Assembly: GCF_002844535.1 (NCBI RefSeq)
Contig: NZ_PJNH01000004.1
Location: 256,074 to 320,073 of the forward strand
Origin: Halalkalibacillus sediminis
GTDB lineage: Bacteria; Bacillota; Bacilli; Bacillales; Alkalibacillaceae
Direction: 5' to 3'
Length of the DNA: 64,000 nucleotides
The translations under genes and the position numbers were made by a program. Of this stretch, positions 17,332-25,954 are shown in pieces. A model generated the notes under the pieces. That model was not told where the DNA came from. It saw nothing but the letters and a program-made list of their open reading frames with translations, and did no database searches. Within the stretch, counting starts at the first letter, position 1; each line of letters begins with the position of its first letter.

Positions 17332-17360
17332 ACAAGGTAGGGGGGAGGTCCTACCCTGTC
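17332..17360 (-). terminator. Terminator of subtilisin copy 1
   Basis: Read on the minus strand, ACAGGGTAGG pairs with CCTACCTTGT. A near-identical hairpin ends copy 2 (18891-18920), so it belongs to the duplicated unit. Confidence 0.6.
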
Positions 17361-17367
17361 AATTATT

Positions 17368-18486
17368 TTATTGGCTTATCGCTTGATAGGATTGAACTAA
17401 ACCATAACCGTAGTAATCAGAGTTACCCAAATATTCGGCAGTTTGTTGTAGAAGTGAACGCAGTTCAACGTTTGAAAGACCTGGTTTAGCCTCCCATACC
17501 TGTGCTGCAACACCTGCTACATGCGGTGAAGCCATTGAGGTACCATTTAATGAATCGTAGCTGTTTCCTGGAACAGTGCTAAGAACACTTACTCCGGGTG
17601 CAGATAGTTCAACATCCGGTCCATGACTAGAGAATGACGCACGGTTGTTGTTTTGATCTACTGCTGCTACAGCAATTACAGAGTCGTATTTTGCTGGATA
17701 ACCAACCGTATCACCCCAGCCCCAAGAGTTACCGCTATTACCGGCAGCAGCTACCACTAATAGACCTTCATCATAGGCAAGGTTAGAATATTCTTCTAAA
17801 ATAGATGAACTTGTAGATCCACCAAGGCTCATGTTAATAACATCCATTCCATTTTGGATAGACCACTCAATACCTTCAGCGATACCAGAGTAAGAACCGC
17901 TTCCTTCTCCGTCTAGAACTTTGACTGCATAAAGATTAGCTTGTGGAGCGACTCCAACGACTCCAAGGTTGTTATCTAATGCTCCAACAGTACCCGCAAC
18001 ATGGGTCCCGTGGCCGTTCTCATCATTATATGGAGAATCTCCGAAAACAGAATGCCCACCAGCAACATTTAAATCCTCATGAGAGCTGTCAATGCCACTA
18101 TCTAGTACTGCTACATCGACTCCTGAACCAGTGTAGCCATTATTTTGAGCTTCTGTTCCTTCAACATGTGGAATTCCCCATGGAGTTTCTTGAGCAAAGG
18201 CTTCAGCCTCAGCATTCTCTTCGACAAACTTTATTTGGGGATGATTTTTCAATCCCTTTGCTTGTCCATTCGTTAGTTCTAGGTGGTAAACAGGGAGTAG
18301 ACTAAATTCGTGCAGTATGTCATTATCCTCTACACCAAAAGCTTTAAGCAACCCTTTTTTTGCAGGGCCATCAAACTGAACTAAGTACTCTTTTTCCTCA
18401 CCTGTTTCCGCCTCATCAGCAAATGCAGTTTGGAAAGGTACCAAAAGTAACGCCAGCACACTCAACAATACTAATAACTTCTTCAC
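17368..18486 (-). CDS. Secreted subtilisin-like alkaline protease, copy 1
   Basis: A 372-residue preproenzyme. The signal peptide ([10 protein letters not shown]... to AFA, ~residue 23) is followed by an I9-type propeptide that acts as chaperone and inhibitor. The mature enzyme starts near residue 98 ([11 protein letters not shown]). The catalytic triad is Asp129 (LDSGID), His159 (NGHGTH) and Ser317 (GTSMAS), with oxyanion Asn250 (AAGNSG). The GTG at 18486 is chosen because AAAGGGGAAG lies 5 nt upstream. All active-site residues are intact. It is a tandem copy of the 18929-20047 gene and probably scavenges protein outside the cell. Confidence 0.95.
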   Translation of the reverse strand: MKKLLVLLSVLALLLVPFQTAFADEAETGEEKEYLVQFDGPAKKGLLKAFGVEDNDILHEFSLLPVYHLELTNGQAKGLKNHPQIKFVEENAEAEAFAQETPWGIPHVEGTEAQNNGYTGSGVDVAVLDSGIDSSHEDLNVAGGHSVFGDSPYNDENGHGTHVAGTVGALDNNLGVVGVAPQANLYAVKVLDGEGSGSYSGIAEGIEWSIQNGMDVINMSLGGSTSSSILEEYSNLAYDEGLLVVAAAGNSGNSWGWGDTVGYPAKYDSVIAVAAVDQNNNRASFSSHGPDVELSAPGVSVLSTVPGNSYDSLNGTSMASPHVAGVAAQVWEAKPGLSNVELRSLLQQTAEYLGNSDYYGYGLVQSYQAISQ

Positions 18487-18504
18487 GACATCTTCCCCTT
18501 TCAA

Positions 18505-18850
18505 AATTTTTATCCACTAATGTCTAGCAATGATCCATTTGTTGTTTTGAAAGAAATTATTGAATCGAATATAGAGCAGCTAGATACAAAGAATAATAGA
18601 AATATAAAGTGTAAAATAGAGGGTATTAATATTAATATAATTCTAAGTATTAGAACATTAGCGAATATTGTCATAAATCTAACATATATAAATTTAGTAT
18701 GAATTTGCTTTCTATAGTTATTTGAGGAAATTATCACATCATTTCTCCAAAATACTCTATATTTCTTAAATAATATAATCATTGGAATAGTATATTTAAA
18801 CCAATTTTTTGGTATAAAAGTTTGGGAGGGTTTGTAACTGAAAGACTTCA
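18505..18850 (-). other. Upstream region of subtilisin copy 1
   Basis: A ~350-nt non-coding region related to 20066-20375. It keeps TATGAATTTGCTTTCT (18698-18713) and ACATTAGCGAATATTG (18656-18671 region), which recur in copy 2. No clear sigma-A -35 is visible for the protease, consistent with activator-dependent expression. A weak 113-codon frame on this strand has no ribosome binding site and is discounted. Confidence 0.45.
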
Positions 18851-18890
18851 ATCTTTCTTATCTAATCTTTTGGAAGGAAGATCTAAAAAA

Positions 18891-18920
18891 AACAGGGTAG
18901 GGGGAGGTCCTACCCTGTTA
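18891..18920 (-). terminator. Terminator of subtilisin copy 2
   Basis: ACAGGGTAGG (18892-18901) pairs perfectly with CCTACCCTGT (18909-18918); on the minus strand it is followed by a T-rich run (complement of AAAAAAA). Confidence 0.75.
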
Positions 18921-18928
18921 CCTAATAT

Positions 18929-20047
18929 TTATTGACTTATTGCTTGGAACGACTGAACTAAACCATAACCGTAGTAGTTAGAGTTACCCAAATATTCCGC
19001 AGTTTGTTGTAAGAGTGAGCGTAGTTGAACATTTGAAAGACTTGGTTTTGCTTCCCATACTTGTGCAGCGACTCCTGCTACATGCGGTGAAGCCATTGAA
19101 GTACCATTAAATGAATCGTAGCTGTTTCCTGGCACGGTGCTAAGAACACTTACACCAGGTGCAGAAAGCTCAACGGCTGAACCATGGCTGGAGAATGAAG
19201 CACGGTTGTTGTTTTGATCTACTGCTGCTACAGCGATTACAGAGTCATATTTTGCTGGGTAGCCAACAGTATCACCCCAGCCCCATGAGTTACCGCTATT
19301 TCCGGCAGCAGCTACCACTAGTATACCTTCGTCATAGGCAAGATCAGAATACTGTTTTAAAATAGATGAGCTTGAGGATCCACCAAGGCTCATGTTAATG
19401 ATATCCATTCCATTTTGAATGGACCACTCAATACCTTGAGCAATCCCAGAGTAGGAACCACTACCATTACTGTCTAGAACTTTGACAGCGTAGAGATCAG
19501 CTTCTGGAGCGACCCCAATAACTCCTAGGTTATTATCTAATGCTCCGACAGTTCCAGCTACATGTGTACCATGCCCGTTGCCGTCATTGTATGGAGAATC
19601 TCCGAATACAGAGTAGCCTCCAGCAACATTCAAGTCTTCATGCGAGCTGTCAATCCCTGTGTCGAGGATTGCCACATCTACGCCAGAACCAGTGTAGCCG
19701 TTATTTTGAGCTTCGATTCCTTCAACGTGAGGGATTCCCCACGGGGTTTGTTGAGCAAAAGCTTCGGCCTCAGCATTCTCCTCGACAAATTTTATTTGTG
19801 GGTGATCCTTCAAGCCTTTTGCTTGTCCCTCTGTTAATTCAAGTTGGAATACAGGGAGTAGACTAAATTCGTGTAGTACGTCACTATCCTTCACCCCAAA
19901 AGATTTAAGCAGCCCTTTTTTTGCAGGACCATCAAACTGTACTAAATACTCCTTTTCCTCTCCTGCTTTAGCCTCATCAGCGAAAACAGTTTGAAACGGA
20001 ACGAAAAGTAAAACCAGCAAACTCAACAGAACTAATAACTTCTTCAC
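18929..20047 (-). CDS. Secreted subtilisin-like alkaline protease, copy 2
   Basis: A 372-residue preproenzyme of the same plan as copy 1: signal peptide ending VFA, I9 propeptide, mature start near [11 protein letters not shown], and triad Asp129 (LDTGID), His159 (NGHGTH), Ser317 (GTSMAS). It differs from copy 1 at scattered positions spread over the whole length, with an intact frame, so both copies look under selection. GTG at 20047 has the same AAAGGGGAAG site. Its upstream region is shared with the divergently transcribed HTH-TPR regulator, making this the likely ancestral locus of the regulator-controlled protease. Confidence 0.95.
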   Translation of the reverse strand: MKKLLVLLSLLVLLFVPFQTVFADEAKAGEEKEYLVQFDGPAKKGLLKSFGVKDSDVLHEFSLLPVFQLELTEGQAKGLKDHPQIKFVEENAEAEAFAQQTPWGIPHVEGIEAQNNGYTGSGVDVAILDTGIDSSHEDLNVAGGYSVFGDSPYNDGNGHGTHVAGTVGALDNNLGVIGVAPEADLYAVKVLDSNGSGSYSGIAQGIEWSIQNGMDIINMSLGGSSSSSILKQYSDLAYDEGILVVAAAGNSGNSWGWGDTVGYPAKYDSVIAVAAVDQNNNRASFSSHGSAVELSAPGVSVLSTVPGNSYDSFNGTSMASPHVAGVAAQVWEAKPSLSNVQLRSLLQQTAEYLGNSNYYGYGLVQSFQAISQ

Positions 20048-20065
20048 GACATCTTCCCCTTTCAA

Positions 20066-20375
20066 AATTTTTTATCCACTAATGCTAAGCGACGATCATT
20101 GATCCTCTTAATGGGAAAGAATAATAGAAATATAATTAGTGTAAAAATAGATGGAAATAAGAGGATGTAAGTGGTAAGATAATTCATAATATTATGACAT
20201 TAGCAGATATTGACTTAAATCTATCATATAAAAATTTAATATGTATTTGCTTTCTGCGGCTATTGAGGCAGTTTATAACACTATTTACTCCGGATTAATT
20301 TATATTTCTCAAACAATATAATAATAGGAATATTATATTGTAGAAAATTTATTGATATAAAAAGGTGGGGGACCA
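20066..20375. promoter_or_regulatory. Divergent control region between protease copy 2 and the RRNPP regulator
   Basis: The ~310-nt intergenic region holds TATGTATTTGCTTTCT (20240-20255) and ACATTAGCAGATATTG (near 20198-20213), both conserved upstream of copy 1. The arms ACATTA and TATTGT/A form an imperfect inverted repeat. These are the best candidates for regulator sites; neither equals the B. cereus PlcR box. Confidence 0.45.
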
Positions 20376-21263
20376 ATGAATTTAGATAAATTCAATAGTG
20401 TGCTTAAACAGGCTAGACTTGACGCGGGAATGACACAAAAGGAGTTAGCAGAAGGGATATGTACGCAGGCTCAAATCAGTAAACTAGAAAATGGAGATGA
20501 ATTTCCTTCTAGTATTACTCTTCACTTGATCTCAAAAAAATTGGGAGTAGATGCCGATTATTTCTTCAGACAAATTGAATCGGACCGAGTGGACTACATT
20601 GATGAAGTTAAAAATATAGCAAAAAGGTTCAAAAGAGAAAAAGACTATCAGAGTTTGAATGAACTAGTTACAAATCAATTGAAAACTCCATTAGTAAAAG
20701 AGAGTCCAGAGTTTTATCAATATTTATTATGGAATTTGGGAATATGCGAGTATTATTTGAATATAGATAAAGTGAAAGCGTTACATTTATTAATCAGATC
20801 ATTGAATATGAGGTCAATCGTTATAAATAAAGAAAGAGAAGCAGAAATACTTAATAGCATTGCAGTCATTTTAAACGAAGAGGGAAACTATCAATTTTCT
20901 TTAAAAGTATACGAAAGAGCGTTAGAAAAATTCCGGAGAATTCCGTTAGTGAAAGATTATACGATAGAAATAAGGTTATTATATGGGGCTTCCAAATCTT
21001 CGCTTAGTATTGGGAAAGTTAAAAAATCATTGAAGTTTAGCGAGTTAGGTATAGAGGTGTGTAAAAAATACGAAACACTATACTTATTAGGTGAGCTTTA
21101 CTATCAAAAAGCAAGGTGCCTCAAAAGGTATGGAAAAGAAGGTGCCGGGGATTACTTTAATAAATCCATATATACTTTCCTATTAGAAGAGAAAAATGAA
21201 TATGCAAAAATCGTGGAACATGCTTTTGTTGAATATAAATATGAGCAAAAAAACAAAAAGTAA
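20376..21263 (+). CDS. RRNPP-type (PlcR/NprR-like) HTH-TPR regulator
   Basis: A 295-residue protein with an N-terminal XRE-type HTH (~residues 8-62; ARLDAGMTQKELAEGICTQA then ISKLENGDEFPS) followed by helical TPR-like repeats to the end. This is the plan of peptide-sensing RRNPP regulators (PlcR, PrgX, NprR, Rap relatives). The start follows GGTGGGGG. It is divergent from secreted proteases, and a 43-codon secreted peptide gene starts 13 nt after its stop. That context closely parallels PlcR-PapR, so it probably binds the re-imported peptide and activates proteases. Function is inferred. Confidence 0.82.
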   Translation: MNLDKFNSVLKQARLDAGMTQKELAEGICTQAQISKLENGDEFPSSITLHLISKKLGVDADYFFRQIESDRVDYIDEVKNIAKRFKREKDYQSLNELVTNQLKTPLVKESPEFYQYLLWNLGICEYYLNIDKVKALHLLIRSLNMRSIVINKEREAEILNSIAVILNEEGNYQFSLKVYERALEKFRRIPLVKDYTIEIRLLYGASKSSLSIGKVKKSLKFSELGIEVCKKYETLYLLGELYYQKARCLKRYGKEGAGDYFNKSIYTFLLEEKNEYAKIVEHAFVEYKYEQKNKK

Positions 21264-21276
21264 GGGGGGATTCGGA

Positions 21277-21408
21277 ATGAAGAGATTATTAACGGGGATT
21301 ATTATAGGAGTTGTTTTAACAACAGGTGTAAGCTTTACTAGTATGGCTGTGCAGATGGATACAGGGACATACCTTGCCAAAGATAAAGACCTTCCTAATC
21401 AACATTAA
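21277..21408 (+). CDS. Secreted signalling-peptide precursor (PapR-like)
   Basis: A 43-residue product. MKRLLTGIIIGVVLTTG and SFTSMA form a Sec signal peptide, leaving a ~19-residue exported tail that ends KDKDLPNQH. PlcR's partner PapR is of similar size and matures to a C-terminal heptapeptide such as ADLPFEF; here the last seven residues KDLPNQH share the xDLP core. The gene has a strong GGGGGGA site 13 nt after the regulator stop, and a terminator follows. Peptide processing and re-import by an oligopeptide permease are inferred. Confidence 0.7.
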   Translation: MKRLLTGIIIGVVLTTGVSFTSMAVQMDTGTYLAKDKDLPNQH

Positions 21409-21488
21409 TCTAAGTAAGAAGCTTCTCAGGTCAATATTATAACCTGCTCATTACTATTTAAATGGTTATTAATGTTTAATTTTTTTCA

Positions 21489-21520
21489 AGAATCCTCATT
21501 CGTTCGAGGATTCTTTTTTT
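21489..21520 (+). terminator. Rho-independent terminator of the regulator-peptide operon
   Basis: AGAATCCTC pairs with GAGGATTCT around an 8-nt loop, followed by seven T. Confidence 0.9.
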
Positions 21521-21540
21521 GTTTAAAAAGTGCAATTAAT

Positions 21541-21792
21541 TTAAGAAATTTGACTGGTGGCAGATCTTTTTTTGTTACTCATTTTTTTATTTAAATTTCT
21601 CTTTGCTAATAGTTTAAGTGCATGTATTCGATTCATTTCTTGAATTGAGATAGGTTTGTTGTGTTCTACTTTATGAAGTAAATATCCGATATGACCTCTT
21701 AAAGTTTTGTTAAGATCTTGCGTTACAGCGAATTGTTTAATTGCTTCGATTTCCTGTGTATTTAAAATCTTTCCTTGTTCAAAGAATGACAT
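21541..21792 (-). CDS. Small protein, unknown
   Basis: An 83-residue protein, predicted helical and basic at the C-terminus (KLLAKRNLNKKMSNKKRS). No family recognised. The ATG at 21792 is preferred because GAGGAGC sits 7 nt upstream; an ATG five codons earlier overlaps that site. No signal peptide or membrane helix. Confidence 0.55.
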   Translation of the reverse strand: MSFFEQGKILNTQEIEAIKQFAVTQDLNKTLRGHIGYLLHKVEHNKPISIQEMNRIHALKLLAKRNLNKKMSNKKRSATSQIS

Positions 21793-21807
21793 TTGTAAGC
21801 TCCTCAT

Positions 21808-22180
21808 TGCATGACTAAAGTGTGTTTTTTTTCAGTGATGTTTTGTTATTGAGTTATTGCACCGTTTATTCTATACCCCGTGATAGTAGGTAGTACTCTC
21901 AAATTGGTCAAAATATAAATATTTGTAATTTTGAGATATCTCTAGTTTGCAGAAGTCGAAATCATTAAGTTTTCTTCTGTTGTTGTCGAATGTTGTGCTT
22001 TTGCGCTTTAGAGAGTGCTTTATACATAGGGACTATATAACGAATTTGAAATTTTTTCCTTGAAAATAGAGGTAATTATATCACCGTAGATAATATGTAA
22101 GTTAGGGAAAATTTTTTATGAGAGGAGTGTTAGAAAATTTTGCTGGTTTCCCTGCAAATATAGAAAATGGAGGAAGAAGC
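21808..22180 (+). other. Intergenic region before the LCAT-type lipase
   Basis: About 370 nt of A+T-rich sequence with no ORF carrying a ribosome binding site. It presumably holds the promoters of both flanking genes; I see no strong operator or riboswitch. Confidence 0.4.
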
Positions 22181-25100
22181 ATGTTAAAGAATAATATTGA
22201 ACTTAGTACAAAAATGGGTAAGTTCGTACTTTCGTTTTTAGTATTATTAGTAATGTTGTTTTCTTTAACATCCATGACAAGCGAAGCGACGCTAGGGGAA
22301 AAGAGAGAAGGCGCTGAGACAGAGGAAAGGTTTGATGATGCTGGCAATCCAATTTTGAATGCAGAGGATGGGGAAGATTCAACCGATGCTAGTGCACATG
22401 AACAAAGAGAAATCAATCCTTCACCACCTCCAAATGGCAACATTCTTTCTAATTATTATGAATGGATCTCACCAGGCTCACCGTCCACTGATAATAATTA
22501 TGCCTTACGGATCTCGGATAACGGTGGAGTCGACATCAATTATGACTTCCGTACATCAGATGATCTCACAGTAGATTTTTATTGGCGTTATCACTCCGGC
22601 GATGAACTAGCTTATATGTTCAATGATGAAGACAGTGAAAGCTCTGGGTTACGGGCTTTCACCAATGGTGTTGCTGGAAAAGGGCTTTATTTTCGGAATG
22701 TTTTTGGTGGATGGGATGTCGATCTTTCTCATTTGAATGTCCAAGATGGAGAATGGTATAACATCCGAGTTGTTCTGGATTCCAGTGATAAAACTTATTC
22801 TGTCTATATTGATGGAGAATTGAAAGGCCAGAGTTACTACAATGGTGAGGGGTTTACGACTAGTCAACTTTTTCGAGTCATGGGGAGAGCTTCGGGTACC
22901 TCCACATTAATTGACTATGATCGTTTTGTGTGGACAAATGATGCCATTCATCCTGATGTATCAGATGAGATCAATTCGAATCTCTTACATTATGAGATCG
23001 AAGAGGGCACAGGCGATGTATTACACAATAATCAATCCTTGATCGTTTTCATTCCAGGAATAATGGGGACGGAAATTTGGAATGAAGATCGTTCTGAAAA
23101 ACTGTGGAAACCAGCTAACAGTATTGTAAATGCACCGCGGCAAGTAAGGGAGCTTGCTGTTAATGAAGAGGGGCAATCTATCGCTAGAAATTTGATCATC
23201 GGAGATCCTATTGCTGATTATTATGGCGAGATGATCACCTCTCTCGAAGACATGGGTAACCCTGTGTTGGTGTATGGATATGATTGGAGAATGAATAACG
23301 AATTAAATGCAAGACGACTAGAAGAAAAGATTAATAATGAACTTGATGAATTGGGATTGAGTCGTGTTTCCATTGTGGCTCATAGTATGGGAGGCTTGAT
23401 TGCATCAAAATACACCCGTGAGAATGATGAAAAAGTGGACAAGTTGATTACTTTAGGCACACCATTCCTAGGTTCACCTAAATCACTTTCAATTACAGAA
23501 ACAGGGAAGTTATTTTATAAAGGTGGAGTTTCAGGCTGGCTAGGTAATGCTGTGATTAAAGATGCGATTAAAGAGGTTGCACCCAATATCTCGTCGATCT
23601 ATCAACTGTTTCCTACTGAAAATTATTTTGGATATAATGATGGTCAATATTATGTTCAGGTACGGGAAGAAAGTTTTCAGGAAAGAAGGTTGGTCAATCT
23701 ATTAACTTACGGTCAAACGACAGCATTTTTAAATCACCATCGCACGGGAACCGGCGAAGACAACTGGGTTAATTCAGCCCACTTCAACAGCGCGGAGAAT
23801 TTTCATAATTCGTTGGATTTGTTAGACACATTGCAATCTGTAGATTCGTATTTCATCATTGGTGATCAGGTTACGACTCAAGGAACCTTTCAGTATACGT
23901 ACCACGAAAACTTCCGCATTCTACGTTTTAGCGACCTGAAACCAATCAATGGTGATGGGACTGTTCCCGTGGCAAGCGCTAACGTTGGTGATAATCTGCC
24001 AAAAGAACGTGTTTATTACACGTCTACAGAGCATAGTGAGTTAACAACAAACGAATTAGTGATTGGACAAGTGATGAATATTTTGAAGGGTCAGGCAGAT
24101 CGGCTACCAGGTATGCGCTCTGATCCTATTGAAACTAAGAAATTGAAAGTCAAAATAGCATCACCGGTCGATCTGCATGTCTATGATCAAGAGGGCAATC
24201 ACATGGGGCCTGTTGAAGAAGGTGTCGTTCAAAATGAGATATATACAGGATCTTACGACATATTTGGAGGAACGAAAATCGCTTTATTGGAAGATGATGT
24301 GTACGATATTCAATTATTGGGCACTGATTATGGTAAAATGACAGTAACGTTTCAATGGTATGATGAACGGAACAAAGAATATTACACTATCAGATTTGAT
24401 GATGTTCCTGTTACTCCTTCATCGACTTTCTCGTCCGTTACTGATTTGAACAATGAGGTGAATTTGTCGTTAGATTCGGATGGGGATGGAGAAGTGGATG
24501 AGGTGATCCAGCCTTCGGTTTCATTAAATGGAAAGGCGAGTCAGGATATGGACCCTCCTGAACTTCATAGTTTAATAGATGGTAAAGAAGGTAAGAATGA
24601 ATGGTATACGTCGGATGTGCAATTACAACTAGTAGCTGAAGACGATGAATCAGGTTTGTATTTTATGGAGTATTGGCAAGAAGATAAGGAGCCTAATATC
24701 TACAGCGAACCTCTTACATTCCAGGATGAGGGAATTCATCAAACATTCGCTCGAGCACATGATAAGAACTTAAATTATAAAACGCTCGAAAATGAAATTA
24801 AAATTGATCAGACACCGCCTGAAATTGTTTTTGGTGATATTCCTGAGGAAATCAAGGTTGGAGAGCATTTCAACGTTGAAGTAGACGCTAAGGATGGTGT
24901 CTCAGGAATTGATGAAGTTAATATTTCCTTCAATGAGGAAGAGGTAAGTAATGGAGAAGAGATTAACATAAAGGAAGCAGGTAAACATGTAATAGACGTG
25001 GTTGCAACAGATAAAGCCGGAAATGAAATACGACAAATTATCGAATTTGAAGCTTATATTCCTGCTGAGGTTTCCTTCCATCCTAAAACATTGAACCTGA

Positions 25101-25396
25101 AAGGAAAAGGGAATAAAAATGCCACTATATATATAGCATTCCCTGAAGGATATAATGTTGATGACATTGAGCCTGAGAGCATTGTAATCAATGGATCTGT
25201 GCACCCTATATCTGATACAAAGTTCGGGTTTGTTAAAAACCCAATTTCCCAAGAAGGTAAATATATGATAAAAGTTGAACTGGATCAGTTATCGAAAACC
25301 TTGAATGAAGGACGAATTCAAGAGATAAAATTAGAAGGTAAATTAAGAAGAGGACAATTATTCAAAGGTCAAGATAAAGTAAAAATAGTGAAATAG
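22181..25396 (+). CDS. Large secreted LCAT-family lipase/acyltransferase
   Basis: A 1071-residue exported protein. A signal peptide (hydrophobic stretch SFLVLLVMLFSLTSM) is followed by a ~220-residue LamG/concanavalin-like domain (WYNIRVVLDSSDKTYSVYID), then an alpha/beta-hydrolase core of the lecithin:cholesterol acyltransferase type: oxyanion motif VFIPGIMGTEIW and nucleophile Ser402 in AHSMGG. DGTVP and a later THSE-like HSEL supply the Asp and His candidates. The C-terminal ~400 residues are Ig-like repeats (DQTPPEIVFG, ATDKAGNEI). ATG 22181 follows GGAGGAAG. It would hydrolyse lipids or esters outside the cell; the substrate is unknown. Confidence 0.85.
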   Translation: MLKNNIELSTKMGKFVLSFLVLLVMLFSLTSMTSEATLGEKREGAETEERFDDAGNPILNAEDGEDSTDASAHEQREINPSPPPNGNILSNYYEWISPGSPSTDNNYALRISDNGGVDINYDFRTSDDLTVDFYWRYHSGDELAYMFNDEDSESSGLRAFTNGVAGKGLYFRNVFGGWDVDLSHLNVQDGEWYNIRVVLDSSDKTYSVYIDGELKGQSYYNGEGFTTSQLFRVMGRASGTSTLIDYDRFVWTNDAIHPDVSDEINSNLLHYEIEEGTGDVLHNNQSLIVFIPGIMGTEIWNEDRSEKLWKPANSIVNAPRQVRELAVNEEGQSIARNLIIGDPIADYYGEMITSLEDMGNPVLVYGYDWRMNNELNARRLEEKINNELDELGLSRVSIVAHSMGGLIASKYTRENDEKVDKLITLGTPFLGSPKSLSITETGKLFYKGGVSGWLGNAVIKDAIKEVAPNISSIYQLFPTENYFGYNDGQYYVQVREESFQERRLVNLLTYGQTTAFLNHHRTGTGEDNWVNSAHFNSAENFHNSLDLLDTLQSVDSYFIIGDQVTTQGTFQYTYHENFRILRFSDLKPINGDGTVPVASANVGDNLPKERVYYTSTEHSELTTNELVIGQVMNILKGQADRLPGMRSDPIETKKLKVKIASPVDLHVYDQEGNHMGPVEEGVVQNEIYTGSYDIFGGTKIALLEDDVYDIQLLGTDYGKMTVTFQWYDERNKEYYTIRFDDVPVTPSSTFSSVTDLNNEVNLSLDSDGDGEVDEVIQPSVSLNGKASQDMDPPELHSLIDGKEGKNEWYTSDVQLQLVAEDDESGLYFMEYWQEDKEPNIYSEPLTFQDEGIHQTFARAHDKNLNYKTLENEIKIDQTPPEIVFGDIPEEIKVGEHFNVEVDAKDGVSGIDEVNISFNEEEVSNGEEINIKEAGKHVIDVVATDKAGNEIRQIIEFEAYIPAEVSFHPKTLNLKGKGNKNATIYIAFPEGYNVDDIEPESIVINGSVHPISDTKFGFVKNPISQEGKYMIKVELDQLSKTLNEGRIQEIKLEGKLRRGQLFKGQDKVKIVK

Positions 25397-25405
25397 AAGC
25401 AATAA

Positions 25406-25434
25406 GGGCTGTCTCAATCATTTAGAGGCAGCCC
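25406..25434 (+). terminator. Hairpin terminator after the lipase
   Basis: GGGCTGTCTC pairs with GAGGCAGCCC (one wobble); the T-run is weak. Confidence 0.6.
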
Positions 25435-25460
25435 AAATAAAACGTAGGAAGGAGAATACC

Positions 25461-25760
25461 ATGCTTCAATCATCCCCTTGGTGGAACGGGGTCATTCAAA
25501 TAGTCATAGGAGCTCTTACTTCATTTATATGGATTATGATTTGGATATCAGTTGCGAATAGTTCTTTACTTATGGAAAGTGAATTGAGTAACATCAGCAA
25601 ATCTCTAGGTGATATTTGGATCGTCTTGTTAACATTAGTTGTTTGCTTGGGTATTTTCATTTTACTTCCAAAGTTCAGGCTTTTTTCACTATCATTGTTT
25701 ATAACTACATTGCTTCTGTTATTCCTCATATATCAAGGCCTATCCAATTTACGTTTTTAG
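25461..25760 (+). CDS. Small three-helix membrane protein, unknown
   Basis: A 99-residue protein with three hydrophobic segments (~12-32, ~51-71, ~74-94). No family recognised. A good AGGAAGGAG site precedes the ATG and a terminator follows ~25 nt after the stop, so it looks like an independent gene. Confidence 0.6.
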   Translation: MLQSSPWWNGVIQIVIGALTSFIWIMIWISVANSSLLMESELSNISKSLGDIWIVLLTLVVCLGIFILLPKFRLFSLSLFITTLLLLFLIYQGLSNLRF

Positions 25761-25784
25761 ACTTAACTACATATTTAATTGCTA

Positions 25785-25830
25785 GTCACTTTTCAATTGA
25801 GTGAACATCTCATTTGAAAAGTGATTTTTT
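25785..25830 (+). terminator. Rho-independent terminator
   Basis: GTCACTTTTCAATTGAG pairs with CTCATTTGAAAAGTGAT (one mismatch), followed by a T-run. Confidence 0.85.
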
Positions 25831-25954
25831 ATTGTGTAATTTTATGGAACAATTATTCCAAAAAACTTACTTTTTCACTTTTAAAATTTTTATAAGCGGG
25901 TACGTGTAGAGGACGTTAGTTATAACGACTGATATTTAAGGAGGATTGTATGAA

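Larger units (their letters stand above)
17332..20370. repeat. Tandem duplication of a ~1.5-kb protease unit
   Basis: Unit 1 (17332-~18850) and unit 2 (18891-~20370) each hold a terminator, a subtilisin gene of identical length and a related upstream region. The two upstream regions share blocks such as AAAGAATAATAGAAATATAA and ATTTGCTTTCT. Similarity runs up to the sequence just before the HTH regulator (GATATAAAAAGGTGGGGG versus GGTATAAAAGTTTGGGAG), so the duplication endpoint was near that gene's ribosome binding site. Confidence 0.75.

Noticed and set aside
18510-18851. 113-codon minus-strand frame upstream of subtilisin copy 1
   Set aside because: Composition is that of A+T-rich non-coding DNA, there is no ribosome binding site, and the matching region of copy 2 does not keep the frame.
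20240-20255. Classical PlcR box
   Set aside because: Only the TATGNA half-site is present; the mirror half TNCATA is missing, so the regulator is not simply PlcR.
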